A stretch of DNA of 64,000 nucleotides from Pseudomonadota bacterium (GCA_023428295.1 JAEYYV010000103.1:1-64000), one strand, 5' to 3'. Counted from the first letter of the stretch, positions 24,459 to 33,884 are shown. The notes: generated by a model not told the origin, from the letters alone. Numbers and translations are program-made.

Positions 24459-26293
24459 TGCGCCCTTCCGACAGCCAGCTGTACATGATCTTCGAGCGGT
24501 CTCCGATCGGGATGTATCGCAGCACGCGCGACGGAGCGTTCCTCTATTGGAACCCGGCGCTCGAGCGCATCGTCGGATACAGCCGCGACGAGATGGCGCG
24601 TCTCAACATCGTGCGCGATCTCTACGTGGATCCCGCGCAGCGAGAGCGACTCGTCGCGAAGTACGGCCCGCTCGGCATGGTGGACGGCGCGATCGTGAAG
24701 TGGCGGCACCGAGACGGCCGCATCCTCACGCTCCGCTTGTACGGACACATCGTGGAGGTCGACGGCGAGCAGAGCTTCGACGCGTCCATCGTGGACATCA
24801 CCGAGGCTAGTCGTCAGCGCGAGGAGCTCGAGCGCACCGCCGCCACCCTCGATGTCGTCGTCAATCAGGTTCCGGCCATCTGGTGGATGGTCGATCACGA
24901 CCTGCGCATCACGCGCGTCGGCGGCCCCACGCAAGACGTCCTCGACTTTCCTCCCGAGACACTTGTCGGCCAGACGATCCGCCAGGCGAACGAGAGCGAT
25001 GGACGCTCGGTCGATCGCGCCGTCGAAGCGCATCAACAAGCGCTGCGCGGCGAGATCGCGCGCTACTCGAGCGATTACCAAAGCCGCCTGCTGGAGAACA
25101 CCATCGCGCCGTTCCGCGTCGACGGCGAGATCGTCGCCGCGATCGGAACGCTGATCGACGTCACCGCCACGCGCACCATGGAGCGCCGCATGGTCGATGC
25201 ACAGCGCGCCGAATCGCTCGGCGTGCTCGCGGGTGGTCTCGCGCATGACTTCAACAACCTGCTCGTCGCGATCCTCGGCAACGCCGACCTCGCGCTGCGC
25301 GACATTCCGCGTGGTGCGCCCGGTCGCGAGTCGCTCGAGAACATTCGTAACGCATCGCTGCGCGCGGCCGAGCTGACCGATCAGCTGCTCGCCTACGCCG
25401 GACGTGGCTCGGTGTCCTCGCAGCGCGTCGCCCCCAAGCCGCTCGTCGACGAGCTCTTGCGTATCTCGTCGCCGCAGACGCCGACCAACATCCAGATCGA
25501 AGTCGACATCCCGGACTCGCTCGCGCTCCGCGGTGACGAAGCGCAGGTGCGGCAGGTGATGATGAACCTCATCGCGAACGCGCGCGACGCCGTGGCGGAG
25601 AAGGGCGGCAGCATTCGCATCGCCGCGCGGCAGCTCGTCCTCGACGGAAGCACGGATGTCGACGATGTCGTGACGCCACTGGCGGGCGCGTACGTCTCGC
25701 TCGACGTGACCGACAACGGTCCGGGAATGGGCCGCGAGACACGCCGGCGCATCTTCGATCCGTTCTTCACCACCAAGCCCACGGGACACGGCCTCGGTCT
25801 CGCGGCGGTGCTCGGCATCATCCGCGCGCATGGTGGCGGTCTGCGCGTGCACTCGTCGCATGGCGCGGGATGCACGTTTCAGGTCATCTGGCCCGCGAGC
25901 ACCACGGCGCCGGCGCTGCCAGCGGCGCGGCCCGCGATGCGCTCCGTCCTCGTCGTCGACGATGAAGACCTCGTGCGCGACGTCGTGGTCCGCATGATCA
26001 ACGACCTCGGTTACCAGGCGGTGCCGGCGCCCGATGGCTTTGTCGCGCTCGACCTCGCCGCGAAGCAGGACATCGACGCGGCGCTCGTCGATCTGACGAT
26101 GCCTCGCATGTCGGGCGCCGACCTCGTCGTGCAGCTCCGCGAGAAGTTTCCTGCGATGAAGGTCGTCTTGTGCACCGGGTACGACCGGGACCGAAAAGGC
26201 CCCGTGCCTGCCGATGCCTACCTGCCCAAGCCGTTTCGCATGGAGGCACTCGAACGCATCCTGGCGAAGGTCCTAGGCGTCCACACTCTCTAG
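24458..26293 (+). CDS. Double-PAS hybrid histidine kinase with C-terminal receiver
   Basis: A 611-residue soluble kinase. PAS 1 (residues about 5-120, GMYRSTRDGAFLYWNPALERIVGYS) and PAS 2 (about 130-245) precede a HisKA of the DFNN class (GGLAHDFNNLLVAIL). The ATPase boxes are NLIANARDAV, DNGPGMG, FDPFFTTK and GHGLGLA. A receiver follows (VVDDED, acceptor Asp in ALVDLTMPRMSG, Lys in YLPKPF). The ATG overlaps the pfkA stop, so translation is coupled; GTG 24455 is also possible. A link between glycolysis and sensing is an inference from this arrangement alone. Confidence 0.93.
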   Translation: MRPSDSQLYMIFERSPIGMYRSTRDGAFLYWNPALERIVGYSRDEMARLNIVRDLYVDPAQRERLVAKYGPLGMVDGAIVKWRHRDGRILTLRLYGHIVEVDGEQSFDASIVDITEASRQREELERTAATLDVVVNQVPAIWWMVDHDLRITRVGGPTQDVLDFPPETLVGQTIRQANESDGRSVDRAVEAHQQALRGEIARYSSDYQSRLLENTIAPFRVDGEIVAAIGTLIDVTATRTMERRMVDAQRAESLGVLAGGLAHDFNNLLVAILGNADLALRDIPRGAPGRESLENIRNASLRAAELTDQLLAYAGRGSVSSQRVAPKPLVDELLRISSPQTPTNIQIEVDIPDSLALRGDEAQVRQVMMNLIANARDAVAEKGGSIRIAARQLVLDGSTDVDDVVTPLAGAYVSLDVTDNGPGMGRETRRRIFDPFFTTKPTGHGLGLAAVLGIIRAHGGGLRVHSSHGAGCTFQVIWPASTTAPALPAARPAMRSVLVVDDEDLVRDVVVRMINDLGYQAVPAPDGFVALDLAAKQDIDAALVDLTMPRMSGADLVVQLREKFPAMKVVLCTGYDRDRKGPVPADAYLPKPFRMEALERILAKVLGVHTL

Positions 26294-26353
26294 CCTTTTG
26301 CGAATTGTGTAGGAACCCATGCCGCGGACACGAGCACGGGTATCCTATCGCTC

Positions 26354-27076
26354 GTGACAGAGGCGTCGGTCCAACCCACGATCAAGGTCCTTCTCGTCGA
26401 GGACGACACGCGCCTCGCACAACTCACGGCGCGGTACCTGGAGAGTCACGGCGTGGTCGTCACGATCGCGCAGGACGGACTCGAGGGACAAGCCGAGGCG
26501 CTGCGTCGCCAGTACGACTGTCTCGTACTCGATCTGATGTTGCCGGGTCGCGACGGACTCGAGATCACGCGCGAGCTACGCGCGCGCACCGACGTGCCGA
26601 TCGTGATGGTCACGGCGCGCGGTGAGGAAGCGGATCGCGTGCTCGGTCTCGAGGTCGGCGCCGACGATTACGTCACCAAGCCATTCTCGCCGCGCGAGCT
26701 GCTCGCGCGCATTCGCGCCACCGTGCGCCGCGTGCGCGGACAAGCCGGCCCCGCACAACAGACGATCACCGTCGGTGGTCTCGTCCTCGATCCGCAGCGC
26801 ATGACCGTCACGCTCGACGGCAAGCCCGTCGACGTGACCGCCTACGAGTTCTCCATCCTGCGCGCGCTCGCACAGCGCCCCGGTCGCGTTCTCTCGCGCG
26901 AGCAGCTGCTCGATCTCGCCAAGGGCAGCGCCGAGCTGTCGTTCGATCGCAGCATCGACGTCCACGTCTCTCGCCTGCGCGCGAAGCTCGGCGACGATAG
27001 CCGCAGCCCGAAGATCCTGAAGACCGTGCGCGGTGTCGGCTATCTGCTCGCAGGTGGCCAGGGCTTCGACTCGTGA
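26354..27076 (+). CDS. OmpR-family response regulator
   Basis: A 240-residue regulator: receiver (DD pocket in LLVEDDTRLA, acceptor Asp in CLVLDLMLPGRDG, Thr in VTARGEE, Lys in VTKPFSP) and winged-helix DNA-binding domain (LTAYEF-like VTAYEFSILRALAQRPGRVLSREQLL, then SIDVHVSRLRAKLGDD and TVRGVGYLL). Start is GTG. It overlaps the downstream sensor kinase by four bases (GTGA) and heads a six-gene transcript with an efflux pump, so the pump genes are the likely target. Confidence 0.96.
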   Translation: MTEASVQPTIKVLLVEDDTRLAQLTARYLESHGVVVTIAQDGLEGQAEALRRQYDCLVLDLMLPGRDGLEITRELRARTDVPIVMVTARGEEADRVLGLEVGADDYVTKPFSPRELLARIRATVRRVRGQAGPAQQTITVGGLVLDPQRMTVTLDGKPVDVTAYEFSILRALAQRPGRVLSREQLLDLAKGSAELSFDRSIDVHVSRLRAKLGDDSRSPKILKTVRGVGYLLAGGQGFDS

Positions 27077-28392
27077 GCCCTCGCACGCGTCGCGCACGGC
27101 TCGTGTGGCGCGTCTACGCATTCGCCGCGTTGATGTCGATCGGCATCATGATGGCGCTGGTCGTCCTGCCTCGGTACATCCGCAGCCCGCGCTATCTCGA
27201 GCCGCACGCGGCGCTCGTGCAGTACCTCGTCGAGCGCCTGTCGCTCAAGGATCCGACGACGTTCCACGAGACCGTGGATCGGATCGAGGCGCGCCTCCGC
27301 GGTGACCTCACGCTGTTCGACACGCAGGGCAAGGTCGTGCGCGCGAACGTCTCGCCACCGCTGCCCCCCGCGACCAAGAAAGAGCTCGCGGATCTGAAGA
27401 CGTCGAAGTGGTCGCTCTCGTCGGGCCGCATCGTCGTGCGCTCCGACGACCACCTGCTCGTCGGCGTGTATCACCCGCGGGTCCCCGGTTTCCCGTGGGA
27501 CTACGTGCTGCCGCTCGGCGGATTGGTGCTCGTTCTCGTCGGCGCAGCGTCGGTGTGGTTCGTGCGCCGGCTCGCGCAGCCCATGGATCAACTCGCGGTC
27601 GCCGCGAGGCGCTTCGGTGAAGGCGACACGGCGGCGCGCGCCAAGCTCGATCGCGACGACGAGCTCGGCGACGTCGGCCGCGCATTCGACGAGATGGCCG
27701 AGCGCACGAGCGTCGTGCTGCAAACGCAGCGTCAGCTCATGGGCGATGTCTCGCACGAGCTGCGCACCCCGCTCGCGCGCATTCGCGTCGCCCTCGAGCT
27801 GGCCGCCGAGGATCCCGTCGCGGCCAAGGACGTGCTCGCCGATGTCGGCGCGGATCTCGACGAGATCGATCAGCTCATCAGCGACATCCTCACCACCGCG
27901 CGCCTCGACGGCTCGGATGTCCACATCGAGCGTCGTCCCACCAACCTCGGCGAGCTCACGGAGCGCGCGGTGAAGCGCTTCGCCGCACGTCACCCGCATC
28001 GCAAGCTCGAGCGCACGATCAGCGGCGAGGAGCGCGAGATCGAGTGCGACCCGGTGCTCCTGCGCCGTGCGGTCGACAACCTGCTCGACAACGCGGCGAA
28101 GTACTCCGAGTCAAACACGCCCGTGACGCTCGCGGTGATTCCCAACGGCGCCCGCGTCGCGTTCGAGATCGTCGATCGCGGAATCGGCATGAGCGAAGCC
28201 GAGCTCGAGCGCGCGTTCACACCGTTCTGGCGCGCCGATGGCAGCCGCACCCGTAGGACCGGCGGCGTGGGACTTGGCCTCGCGCTCGCTCGCCGCATCG
28301 CGCGCGTTCACGGAGGTGACGTCACGCTGACCTCGCAAGTCGGCAACGGCACGACGGCCCGGCTCGACGTTCCGCTGGCTCCCGATCCGTAA
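27073..28392 (+). CDS. Membrane sensor histidine kinase (HAMP type)
   Basis: A 439-residue classic sensor. TM1 (about residues 13-36) and TM2 (about 143-163, YVLPLGGLVLVLVGAASVWF) enclose a periplasmic domain of about 105 residues. HAMP follows (RRLAQPMDQLAVAARRFGEGD), then HisKA with His in GDVSHELRTPLARIR and ATPase boxes NLLDNAAKYS, DRGIGMS and GGVGLGLA. The architecture matches CpxA/BaeS-like kinases that sense envelope stress or toxic compounds. GTG start inside the regulator's stop. Cognate to the OmpR-type regulator. Confidence 0.95.
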   Translation: MSPRTRRARLVWRVYAFAALMSIGIMMALVVLPRYIRSPRYLEPHAALVQYLVERLSLKDPTTFHETVDRIEARLRGDLTLFDTQGKVVRANVSPPLPPATKKELADLKTSKWSLSSGRIVVRSDDHLLVGVYHPRVPGFPWDYVLPLGGLVLVLVGAASVWFVRRLAQPMDQLAVAARRFGEGDTAARAKLDRDDELGDVGRAFDEMAERTSVVLQTQRQLMGDVSHELRTPLARIRVALELAAEDPVAAKDVLADVGADLDEIDQLISDILTTARLDGSDVHIERRPTNLGELTERAVKRFAARHPHRKLERTISGEEREIECDPVLLRRAVDNLLDNAAKYSESNTPVTLAVIPNGARVAFEIVDRGIGMSEAELERAFTPFWRADGSRTRRTGGVGLGLALARRIARVHGGDVTLTSQVGNGTTARLDVPLAPDP

Positions 28393-28460
28393 CCTCACGG
28401 AATCTCCCAGCAATATTCTGCAACACGCGAGCAACGGAACGTACAGAGCAGGGTATCAAC

Positions 28461-29786
28461 GTGTCACTCATGAAGCGCTGGATCCCGAGGCTCATCGTGT
28501 TGGCTGTAGTCGTCGCGGGCGCAGCCTTCCTCATCATCAAGAAGCCGTGGGCGAAGAGCACTCCGCCGATCACGTACTCCACGGTGCAGGTGTCGAAGGG
28601 CAACATCGCCGCGCAGGTGACCGCCAACGGAACGCTGTCTGCGAAGGGCACCGTGGAAGTTGGCGCGCAGGTGTCCGGACGCATCACCGAGCTGTACGCG
28701 GACTTCAACGACAAGGTCACGAAGGGCCAAGTGATCGCGAAGCTCGACGAGCAGGTTCTCGCCGCGCAGATCACGTCGTCGTCCGCATCGCTCGCACTCG
28801 CCAACGCCAACGTCAACAAGGCGCAGGTCGCGCTCGCAGATGCCGAGCGCCAGCTGAAGCGACAGAAGACGCTGCAAGAGCAACAGCTGATCGCCGGCGC
28901 CACCGTCGAAGCCGCCGAGGTCGCGTACGACACCGCGAAGGCATCGCTGGTCGCCGCAAAGGCGCAGGCGCAGCAGGCGTCCGCGCAGCTCGCGCAGGCA
29001 AAGACCAACCTCAGCTACGCCACGATCTACTCGCCCGTCGACGGTGTGGTGCTCTCGCGCGCCGTCGAGAAGGGCCAGACCGTGCAGTCGTCGATGACAG
29101 CGCCGACGCTGTTCACCATCGCGGAAGATCTCACCGTCATGCAGATCAACACGGCGGTGAGTGAAGCGGACGTCGGCCTCTTGAAGGACGGCATGGACGC
29201 GCAGTTCACCGTGGATGCGTTCCCCGGCAAGATGTTCAAGGGCAAGGTCCGCCAGGTCCGCAACGCGCCGACCACCACGCAAGGCGTCGTCACGTACGAC
29301 GCGGTGATCGACGTCGACAACAAGGACCTCCAGCTCCGCCCCGGCATGACCGCGAACGTGACGTTCGTGCTCGCGCAGGTCGCGGACGCCGTGAAGATTC
29401 CGAACTCGGCGCTGCGGTTCAAGCCGACGCGCGAGCAGATGCAAGCGCTGCGCGGTGAGAGCGGTGGCCGTGGCTCGGGCTCGGGTCGCCGTGGCAGCGG
29501 CAACCGTGGCTCGGGATCGGGAAGCGACTCGCCGTTCGCGGCGACCGGTGGCGCGACGCCTCCGTGGATGGGCGGCGACGGCGGGATGCGGATGCGCGAC
29601 TTCGGCGACAAGAAGGCTGTGTGGGCGCTCGTCGACGGCAAGCCGAAGATGGTGCTCGTCAAGCCGGGCCTCACCGACGGATCGGCGACCGAGATGGTCG
29701 AGGGTGACCTGAAGCCCGGCGATCAGCTCATCACCGAGATCCAAGGCGTCGCGAAGACCAACACGCGCAGAACGGGACCGTTCTGA
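28461..29786 (+). CDS. macA: MacA-like periplasmic adaptor (membrane fusion protein)
   Basis: A 441-residue HlyD/MacA-type adaptor. An N-terminal anchor (IPRLIVLAVVVAGAAFLII) is followed by a lipoyl half (VQVSKGNIAAQVTANGTLSAKGTVEVGAQVSGRI), an alpha hairpin (about residues 100-180), the second lipoyl half (NLSYATIYSPVDGVVLSR) and a beta barrel. The adaptor joins the MacB transporter to the outer-membrane channel. An odd insertion of about 50 residues rich in Gly, Ser and Arg (about 330-385) precedes the C-terminal membrane-proximal domain. Start GTG 28461 or ATG 28470. Follows the two-component pair by 68 bases. Confidence 0.93.
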   Translation: MSLMKRWIPRLIVLAVVVAGAAFLIIKKPWAKSTPPITYSTVQVSKGNIAAQVTANGTLSAKGTVEVGAQVSGRITELYADFNDKVTKGQVIAKLDEQVLAAQITSSSASLALANANVNKAQVALADAERQLKRQKTLQEQQLIAGATVEAAEVAYDTAKASLVAAKAQAQQASAQLAQAKTNLSYATIYSPVDGVVLSRAVEKGQTVQSSMTAPTLFTIAEDLTVMQINTAVSEADVGLLKDGMDAQFTVDAFPGKMFKGKVRQVRNAPTTTQGVVTYDAVIDVDNKDLQLRPGMTANVTFVLAQVADAVKIPNSALRFKPTREQMQALRGESGGRGSGSGRRGSGNRGSGSGSDSPFAATGGATPPWMGGDGGMRMRDFGDKKAVWALVDGKPKMVLVKPGLTDGSATEMVEGDLKPGDQLITEIQGVAKTNTRRTGPF

Positions 29787-30547
29787 TGGTGGCGCCCGCA
29801 AACGACAAGCCGCTGATCGAGATGCACGGCATCCAGCGGACGTACATCATGGGCGATCAGAAGGTCCACGCGCTTCGTGGCGTCGACCTGACGATCGAGC
29901 GAGGTGAGTCGATCGCCATCATGGGCACGTCCGGATCCGGCAAGTCCACCCTGATGAACATCATGGGCTGCCTCGATCAGCCGTCGAAGGGCAAGTACTT
30001 CCTGAACGGCAAGAACGTCGCGCTGTTGTCCAAAGCAGCGCTCGCCGACGTGCGCGGCCGGATGATCGGCTTCGTGTTCCAGAGCTTCAACCTGCTGTCG
30101 CGCACGAGCGCGCTCGAGAACGTCGAGATGCCGCTCATGTATCAAGGCGTCGGCGGAAGCGAGCGACACAAGCGCGCGCTGGCAGCGCTCGAGCGCGTCG
30201 GTCTCAAGGGGCGCGAGCATCACACGCCGAGCCAGCTGTCCGGCGGTCAGCAGCAGCGCGTCGCGATCGCACGCGCGATCGTCAGTGAAGCGCCGGTGAT
30301 CATGGCCGACGAGCCGACCGGCGCACTCGACACCCGCACGTCGTACGAGGTCATGTCGATCCTGCAGGGCTTTGTCGCCGAGGGAAAGACGCTGATCATC
30401 GTCACGCACGAGTCGGACATCGCTACCTACGCGCGGCGCGTGATCACGCTGCGCGACGGTTCGATCATCAGTGACAACACGCAGGAGCCCGTGGACGCGA
30501 AGGCCGCGTTCGAGGCACTGCCCCCACTCGTGGACATCGCGTCATGA
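29786..30547 (+). CDS. macB: MacB-type ABC transporter ATPase
   Basis: A 253-residue ATPase of the LolD/MacB group. Walker A is GTSGSGKSTLM, Q loop FVFQSFNLLSR, signature LSGGQQQRVAIARAI, Walker B PVIMADEPTGALD, and the H switch is in IIVTHESDI. In E. coli MacB the ATPase and permease are one polypeptide; here they are two genes. The ATG overlaps the macA stop by one base, and its own stop overlaps the permease ATG. It should power export of a macrolide-like drug, lipid or peptide. Confidence 0.95.
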   Translation: MVAPANDKPLIEMHGIQRTYIMGDQKVHALRGVDLTIERGESIAIMGTSGSGKSTLMNIMGCLDQPSKGKYFLNGKNVALLSKAALADVRGRMIGFVFQSFNLLSRTSALENVEMPLMYQGVGGSERHKRALAALERVGLKGREHHTPSQLSGGQQQRVAIARAIVSEAPVIMADEPTGALDTRTSYEVMSILQGFVAEGKTLIIVTHESDIATYARRVITLRDGSIISDNTQEPVDAKAAFEALPPLVDIAS

Positions 30548-31773
30548 ACATCTTCACCACGTTCAAGCTCGCGATCCGCGCGCTGTGGCGCAACAAGGTG
30601 CGCACGCTCCTGACGATGCTCGGTATCGTGTTCGGCATCGGCGCCGTCATCGCGATGGTCGCGGGCGGTCAAGGCGCACAAGCCTCGGTCAAGGAGGTGT
30701 TCGCTTCTCTCGGCACCAACGTGCTGCAGGTGTCGTCGGGCTCCACGCGCCAAGGCGGCGTCATGGGCGGCGGCGGCACGTCCATGTCGATCACGTGGGA
30801 CGACATGGAGGCGATCAAGAACGAGGTGCCGACGGTGAAGCACGTCGCGCCACTCATGCAGGCGCGCAACACGCAGATCGCGTCGGATATCAACAACTGG
30901 AACACCACCGTCTACGGCACGACGTCGACGTGGTTTCAGATTCGCAACTGGGCCGCCAAAGACGGCGCGGTGTTCGACGAGGACACCGGCAACTCCAACG
31001 CCAAGGTCGCCGTCATCGGAACCACGGTGAAGACGCAGCTGTTCGGCGAGTCCGACGCGCTCAACCAGACGATCCGCATCAACAACCAACCGTACGAAGT
31101 CGTCGGTGTGCTCGTGTCCAAGGGCCAAGGCCCGATGGGTGACAACGACGACATCGTCGTGATCCCGCAGAAGACCTATCAGCAGAAGTTGTCCAAGGGC
31201 CTCGGCAAGTACATCCCGGGCCAGATCCTCGTCACGACGCAGCAGGACGGCCAAGCCGACCAAACGATCGCGAAGATCAGCGGTCTGTTGCGTGATCGTC
31301 ACAAGCTCGACGCCGCGCAGGAGGATGACTTCCGCATCCGCAACCCAGCCGAGTTCGCGCAGGCGCAGCAAGACTCCACGCAGCGCATCGCGACGCTCCT
31401 CGCGATCGTCGCGGCGGTGTCGCTGCTCATCGGTGGCATCGGCGTCATGAACATCATGCTCGTCAGCGTGATCGAGCGTACGCGCGAGATCGGTATTCGC
31501 ATGGCCGTCGGCGCCAAGCCGCTCGACGTGATGACGCAGTTCCTCGTCGAAGCGATCGTCCTGTCGGCGGTCGGCGGCGTGCTCGGCCTGCTGCTCGGCT
31601 ACTGGGCCGCGTCGCTCATGGCCGACTATTTCGGCTGGAAGTTCTTCTTCCCGATGGAGACCGCCGCCATCGCGTTCGGCGTGTCGGGTGGCGTCGGCAT
31701 CGGGTTCGGCCTGTACCCGGCGATCCGTGCTTCGCAGCTCGATCCGATCACAGCACTGAGGTACGAGACATGA
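30544..31773 (+). CDS. macB: MacB-type ABC transporter permease
   Basis: A 409-residue permease with the MacB/FtsX topology. TM1 is near residues 20-42 (LLTMLGIVFGIGAVIAMVAGG), a periplasmic domain runs from about 45 to 280, and three C-terminal helices follow (IATLLAIVAAVSLLIGGIGVMNIMLVSV, the signature segment, then TREIGIRMAVGA and a GLYPAIRAS end). Such permeases use mechanotransmission rather than classic substrate transport through the membrane. ATG overlaps the ATPase stop (ATGA), and the stop overlaps the next ATG. Confidence 0.95.
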   Translation: MNIFTTFKLAIRALWRNKVRTLLTMLGIVFGIGAVIAMVAGGQGAQASVKEVFASLGTNVLQVSSGSTRQGGVMGGGGTSMSITWDDMEAIKNEVPTVKHVAPLMQARNTQIASDINNWNTTVYGTTSTWFQIRNWAAKDGAVFDEDTGNSNAKVAVIGTTVKTQLFGESDALNQTIRINNQPYEVVGVLVSKGQGPMGDNDDIVVIPQKTYQQKLSKGLGKYIPGQILVTTQQDGQADQTIAKISGLLRDRHKLDAAQEDDFRIRNPAEFAQAQQDSTQRIATLLAIVAAVSLLIGGIGVMNIMLVSVIERTREIGIRMAVGAKPLDVMTQFLVEAIVLSAVGGVLGLLLGYWAASLMADYFGWKFFFPMETAAIAFGVSGGVGIGFGLYPAIRASQLDPITALRYET

Positions 31774-33080
31774 AGTCCATCCGCAAACTGCTCGTCGTCG
31801 CCCTGCTCTCTTCGTCGGTCGCGTACGCGGAGCCGCGTCAGGAAACGCTGACGCTGTCCCGTGCGATCGAGATCGCGATGAAGCAGCAGCCCTCGATCCG
31901 TCAGGCGCAAGCTTCGATCGAAGCCGCCGAAGGCCGCGTCGATCAAGCGCGGGTCGCGCGCAAACCGACCGCGAGTGCGTCGGCGAGCCTCGGCGCGACG
32001 GCCGGACCGCGCGGCGCCTTCGTCAACGGCCAGATCGTCAACACGAGCGGCTTCTTCGATCCGTTCGTGTCGACGGGCCTGTCCCTCGGGCTCAACTGGC
32101 GCATCTATGACTTCGGTCAGACGCGCGCGAACATCGAGGCGGCCGAAGCAAACGCGGAGGCGGTGCGCTCGCAGATCAACACGACGAACCTCGATGTCGA
32201 GACGGACGTCGCGATCACGTTCCTCGAGGCGGTCGCGCGGCAACGTCTGACCACGGTCGCCGAGGCCACGGTGCAGTCGGAGGATCTTCACCTCGATCAA
32301 GCGCGCAAGTTCGTCGCGGCGCAGGCCAAGGATCCGATCGAGGTGGTGCAGGCCCAAGCCCGCGCCGCCAACGCTCGCTCCGCGCTCGCGACGGCGCAGT
32401 CCAACGCTGCGGTCGCGATGGCCAACCTGCGCAGCGCGATCGGCTGGGGCGATCCGGAGGTCAGCTTCGTCGTCGATAGCCAGTGGCCCACGCCGCCGAC
32501 GGTGGATCCAGCTGCGCTGCCGGCGCTCGTCGATGCAGCGCGCAAGCATCGCCCGGAGATCCTCGCGCTCGACAAGCAGGTCCTCGCGGCCGAGGCGAGC
32601 CTCGACGCTGCGCGCGCGGCCAACCGTCCCGTGCTGTCCGCGAGTGCGCAGACGCAGTGGGGTCCCGATCAGAACGACTGGGGCCCGGAGCCGACATGGA
32701 ACGCGGGCCTCTCGCTGTCGTGGCAGTTCTACGACGGTGGTTCGAGCCGCGCGTCGCAGAAGGTCGCCAACGCGAACCTGACGTCGGCCAAGGCGTCGCG
32801 CGACGCGCTCGTGATCTCGCTGACGTCGGAGCTCGACGCCGCTCGCGCGCGCATCGTGGCGAACCGCGCCAACGTGATCGCGTCGACGGAAGCCGTCGAG
32901 TCCGCCCGCGCGCAGCTCAAGCTCGCCGATGCGCGGTACGCGCAGGGGCTCGGTTCGCAGATCGAGCTCGCCGACGCGCAGTTCGCCGTCACGACCGCCG
33001 AGGGCAACCTGATCCAGGCGGAGTGGCAGCTCGCCAACGCATGGGCGCAGCTCAAGCGCGCGCTCGGTGGCTCGCTGTGA
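31770..33080 (+). CDS. TolC-like outer-membrane efflux protein
   Basis: A 436-residue outer-membrane factor with a signal peptide (LLVVALLSSSVAYA). Two similar halves each have a long helix-strand-helix: LSRAIEIAMKQQPSIRQAQASIEAAEGRVDQAR and, in the second half, VDAARKHRPEILALDKQVLAAEASLDAARAA. It forms the exit duct of the tripartite pump encoded by the three preceding genes. The ATG overlaps the permease stop by four bases, so all components are translationally coupled. It converges on radC, with a 65-base gap holding a CCGCGATCGCGG palindrome but no convincing terminator. Confidence 0.92.
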   Translation: MKSIRKLLVVALLSSSVAYAEPRQETLTLSRAIEIAMKQQPSIRQAQASIEAAEGRVDQARVARKPTASASASLGATAGPRGAFVNGQIVNTSGFFDPFVSTGLSLGLNWRIYDFGQTRANIEAAEANAEAVRSQINTTNLDVETDVAITFLEAVARQRLTTVAEATVQSEDLHLDQARKFVAAQAKDPIEVVQAQARAANARSALATAQSNAAVAMANLRSAIGWGDPEVSFVVDSQWPTPPTVDPAALPALVDAARKHRPEILALDKQVLAAEASLDAARAANRPVLSASAQTQWGPDQNDWGPEPTWNAGLSLSWQFYDGGSSRASQKVANANLTSAKASRDALVISLTSELDAARARIVANRANVIASTEAVESARAQLKLADARYAQGLGSQIELADAQFAVTTAEGNLIQAEWQLANAWAQLKRALGGSL

Positions 33081-33145
33081 CGGTGACCGACCGCTGACCG
33101 ATCGCGCTGCCGCCGCGATCGCGGCTCTCCGGTGTCGGATCCATG

Positions 33146-33757
33146 TCAGGACTCCGCGCCGAGCCACTCGGCGATCGAGTGATGCGAGCCATCGCCGATC
33201 ACGACGTGATCGATGATGGGAATTCCGATCAGAGATCCCACTTCGCGCAAGCGACGCGTGAGCTCGATGTCGTCATGGCTCGGTGTGGAGTCGCCCGTGG
33301 GATGATTGTGCGCGAGCACGCCGCCTGCCGCGGCCATGCGCACGAGCGGACGAAACACCTCGCGGGGATGCACGGCGACATCGCAGACCGAACCGCGACC
33401 GACCTCCACGACGTCGAGGATGCGATTGCGAACGTCGATGCCGATCACGACGAAGATCTCCTGCGCGAGACCCGACATTCGCGGCGCGAGGATCCGGTAC
33501 ACGTCGTCCGCGCGCGCGAGCGTCTCTCGCGTCGTCGCGGCGCCGACCGCACGTCGGCCGAGCTCGAACGCGGCCGACACGCGCGCCGCTCTCGCTTTGG
33601 TGACGCCCAGCTGCGCGAGCTCGCGCGGTGACGCGCGCGAGAGCTGACCGATGCCACCGTGTTGTTTGATCAGCTCTGCCGCTGCCGATCGTCCGCGTTC
33701 TTCGCGTTCTCCGAGGAGCATCGCGAGCAGGTCTTCATCTCCGAGCGTTCGTTCCAT
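33146..33757 (-). CDS. radC: RadC-family JAB domain protein
   Basis: A 203-residue RadC homologue. The N-terminal helix-hairpin-helix-like part (IGQLSRASPRELAQLGVTKARAARVSAAFELGRR) precedes the JAB/MPN metal site: the Glu in EIFVVIGID and HNHPTGDSTPSHDD, which gives the H-x-H-x7-S-x2-D motif. The usual first ~15 residues of RadC (ERPRERL region) are missing or replaced, so the start may be later or earlier than ATG 33757. RadC's role is uncertain despite its name. Divergent from a Ser/Thr kinase across 127 bases. Confidence 0.9.
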   Translation of the reverse strand: MERTLGDEDLLAMLLGEREERGRSAAAELIKQHGGIGQLSRASPRELAQLGVTKARAARVSAAFELGRRAVGAATTRETLARADDVYRILAPRMSGLAQEIFVVIGIDVRNRILDVVEVGRGSVCDVAVHPREVFRPLVRMAAAGGVLAHNHPTGDSTPSHDDIELTRRLREVGSLIGIPIIDHVVIGDGSHHSIAEWLGAES

Positions 33758-33825
33758 GCGCCGGCAAACAGCAAAGGTTGCGCCAGCAGATCGCGCGCGT
33801 GAATCGAACTAGTTGCGTGCTCGCG

Positions 33826-33884
33826 TGTCCGCCGGCTGGACATGTCCGGCCGGTATTCGGACAAACCGGTGCTATCGTCGGACA
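33826..33884 (+). promoter_or_regulatory. Array of TGTCC/GGACA half-sites upstream of the Ser/Thr kinase
   Basis: Five half-sites lie in 59 bases directly before the ATG at 33885: TGTCCG at 33826, the perfect palindrome GGACATGTCC at 33838-33847, CGGACA at 33858-33863 and CGGACA at 33879-33884. They combine into TGTCC-N7-GGACA (33826-33842) and TGTCCG-N9-CGGACA (33843-33863). This looks like a multi-site operator for a dimeric regulator, shared with the divergent radC. Confidence 0.5.

Noticed and set aside
24164..25861. Minus-strand open frame opposite pfkA and the hybrid kinase
   Set aside because: No recognisable domain and spans two real genes on the other strand.
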